Assembly (NCBI GenBank): GCA_945865525.1
Contig: CAMBDY010000008.1
Span: forward strand, 1 to 64,000
Reading direction: 5' to 3'
DNA length: 64,000 nt
Source of the DNA: Nitrospira lenta
GTDB lineage: Bacteria > Nitrospirota > Nitrospiria > Nitrospirales > Nitrospiraceae
Position 1 is the first letter of the stretch, and the number at the start of each line of letters is the position of its first letter. The notes below the pieces were generated by a model, which saw only the letters and a list, made by a program, of their open reading frames with translations, was not told where the DNA came from and made no database searches. Below, in pieces: positions 63,148 to 64,000 of this stretch. Both the position numbers and the translations under genes were made by a program.

Positions 63148-64000
63148 CTATGCCGATTGAACCACCGTAACCGTTGACTCAGACGACGTGGAACCGCTCC
63201 CCCATGAGCCCACCAGTACCGCGGCAAGAATAAAGGCACTTCCAACCCAGCCCTGCAGATCCAACGTTTCTCCCAGAAAATACCAGGACAGCCAAGCGGC
63301 GTAGACCGGCTCCGAGGCAAAGATCAAGGCGACTTGTTGCGCGGGCAAAATACGCTGTGCCCATATTTGAACTGCAAAGGCGCCAGTCGCAAGTCCTCCG
63401 GTAATCCCGAGCCCGATGAGTAGCATTGATGTCGGGGCAAAAGCCGCAGCCGGCGCCCGTTCAATCAACAGGATGGGCAGCAACAAGACAACCATCGCCA
63501 TCATCTGCCAGACAAATAGGGACGGCGCATCGACTTCGCGGGTAAACCGTTCGAGACAGGCAATATGGGCAGCAAACGCCAGCGCGCAGCCAAGCGTCAA
63601 CAGATCGCCAAGATTTCCGGATGCACTGGGCTTCACCAGCAGCCAGAGCCCCACCGTCGCAATCCCAGTGGCCACCCACACGCGCCGGTCGAATCGGCAC
63701 AGGACCAGCGGTACGATGACGACATAGAGAGCTGTGATGAACGCAGAATTCGATGCCGTGGTGTACTGCAATCCAACTGTTTGGAGGACATAGCCGAGAA
63801 AGAGCCAGCAGGTGGCAATCGCCGCAGCCCGCAAAACAGCCCACTCGCGGTGCAAGCGCCGCCGCCATAGCACAAACAAAGCCCCGACTAGGATGGCACC
63901 CAGGAGAAATCGAAGGAAGAGAAAGGAGAGCGGCGGAATTTGCTCCAGTACCGCTTTCGTCACGGGAAACGTCGCACCCCAAATAAACGTTGTCAGGAGA
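63148..64000 (-). CDS. EamA/DMT-family transporter, 5' end outside window
   Basis: At least nine membrane spans are visible. The open frame continues to the right edge with LLTTFIWGATFPVTKAVL before the first in-window GTG at 63963, so the true start lies beyond 64000. The two EamA repeats (FLFLRFLLGAILVGALF and later GITGGLATGAFAVQIWAQR...VALIFASEPVYAAWLSW) are clear. It exports small metabolites; the substrate is unknown. Confidence 0.88.
   Translation of the reverse strand, partial: LLTTFIWGATFPVTKAVLEQIPPLSFLFLRFLLGAILVGALFVLWRRRLHREWAVLRAAAIATCWLFLGYVLQTVGLQYTTASNSAFITALYVVIVPLVLCRFDRRVWVATGIATVGLWLLVKPSASGNLGDLLTLGCALAFAAHIACLERFTREVDAPSLFVWQMMAMVVLLLPILLIERAPAAAFAPTSMLLIGLGITGGLATGAFAVQIWAQRILPAQQVALIFASEPVYAAWLSWYFLGETLDLQGWVGSAFILAAVLVGSWGSGSTSSESTVTVVQSA

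Overview
The window looks like a piece of a Nitrospira-like (Nitrospirota) bacterial chromosome. This is inferred from the gene mix: a trehalose-phosphate-synthase N-terminal sensor relic, a gliding-type ABC export operon, HEAT-repeat proteins, a squalene-synthase/cupredoxin pair and NtrYX-like regulation. No rRNA or other decisive marker is present, so the genus is an inference. Two foreign segments interrupt the host backbone.

Region A (1-15.16 kb, all genes on the minus strand) is virus-like and continues past the left edge. It encodes a T4 gp61-type primase, a class II ribonucleotide reductase, ThyX, a GIY-YIG endonuclease, a HAD deoxyribonucleotidase-like protein, a gp88-domain protein, a nucleotidyltransferase-kinase fusion, a methyltransferase, a glycosyltransferase and several small or structural-type proteins familiar from T4-like myoviruses. 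Genes are tightly packed, with many ATGA overlaps. Two tandem near-consensus sigma70 promoters flank a perfect palindrome just upstream of the primase. No integrase is visible. The segment stops about 30 bp from the 3' end of a tRNA-Tyr/tRNA-Gly pair that has its own promoter.

Region B (15.2-43.3 kb) is host backbone: an exported metallopeptidase-like protein, a UvrD-type helicase, HEAT proteins, a four-gene ABC/GldG/DUF4340 operon, tRNA-Arg next to an Lrp/AsnC relic, a sigma-54 regulator with its sensor kinase, cytochrome c, QueC, a DksA-like protein, Apt, tRNA-Pro, alanine dehydrogenase, a small iron-sulfur cluster, squalene synthase, a cupredoxin, HtpX and a YqeY-like protein. It ends in a mosaic pseudogene (trehalose synthase, antiporter and recombinase fragments) that runs into tRNA-Ala.

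Region C (43,320-49,461) is a compact integrated element bounded by a 17-bp perfect direct repeat covering the 5' end of tRNA-Ala(CGC). It carries a tyrosine integrase, a serine recombinase, AT-rich cargo (a 3'-truncated NeuB/PseI, a formyltransferase and a YdcF-like protein), an operon of three overlapping tiny genes including a ribbon-helix-helix protein, a small HUH/YxxK Rep-like protein, and a 270-bp G-run repeat tract upstream of rep that could be an origin. This looks like a satellite or integrative rolling-circle element and is the best candidate for an undescribed system here.

Region D (49.5-64 kb) is host again: purMN, an NtrY/NtrX-like pair with two tiny genes between them, a DUF1844 protein, MazG, a compound bidirectional terminator, the heme genes hemY and hemE, a fatty-acid desaturase and an EamA transporter running off the right edge.
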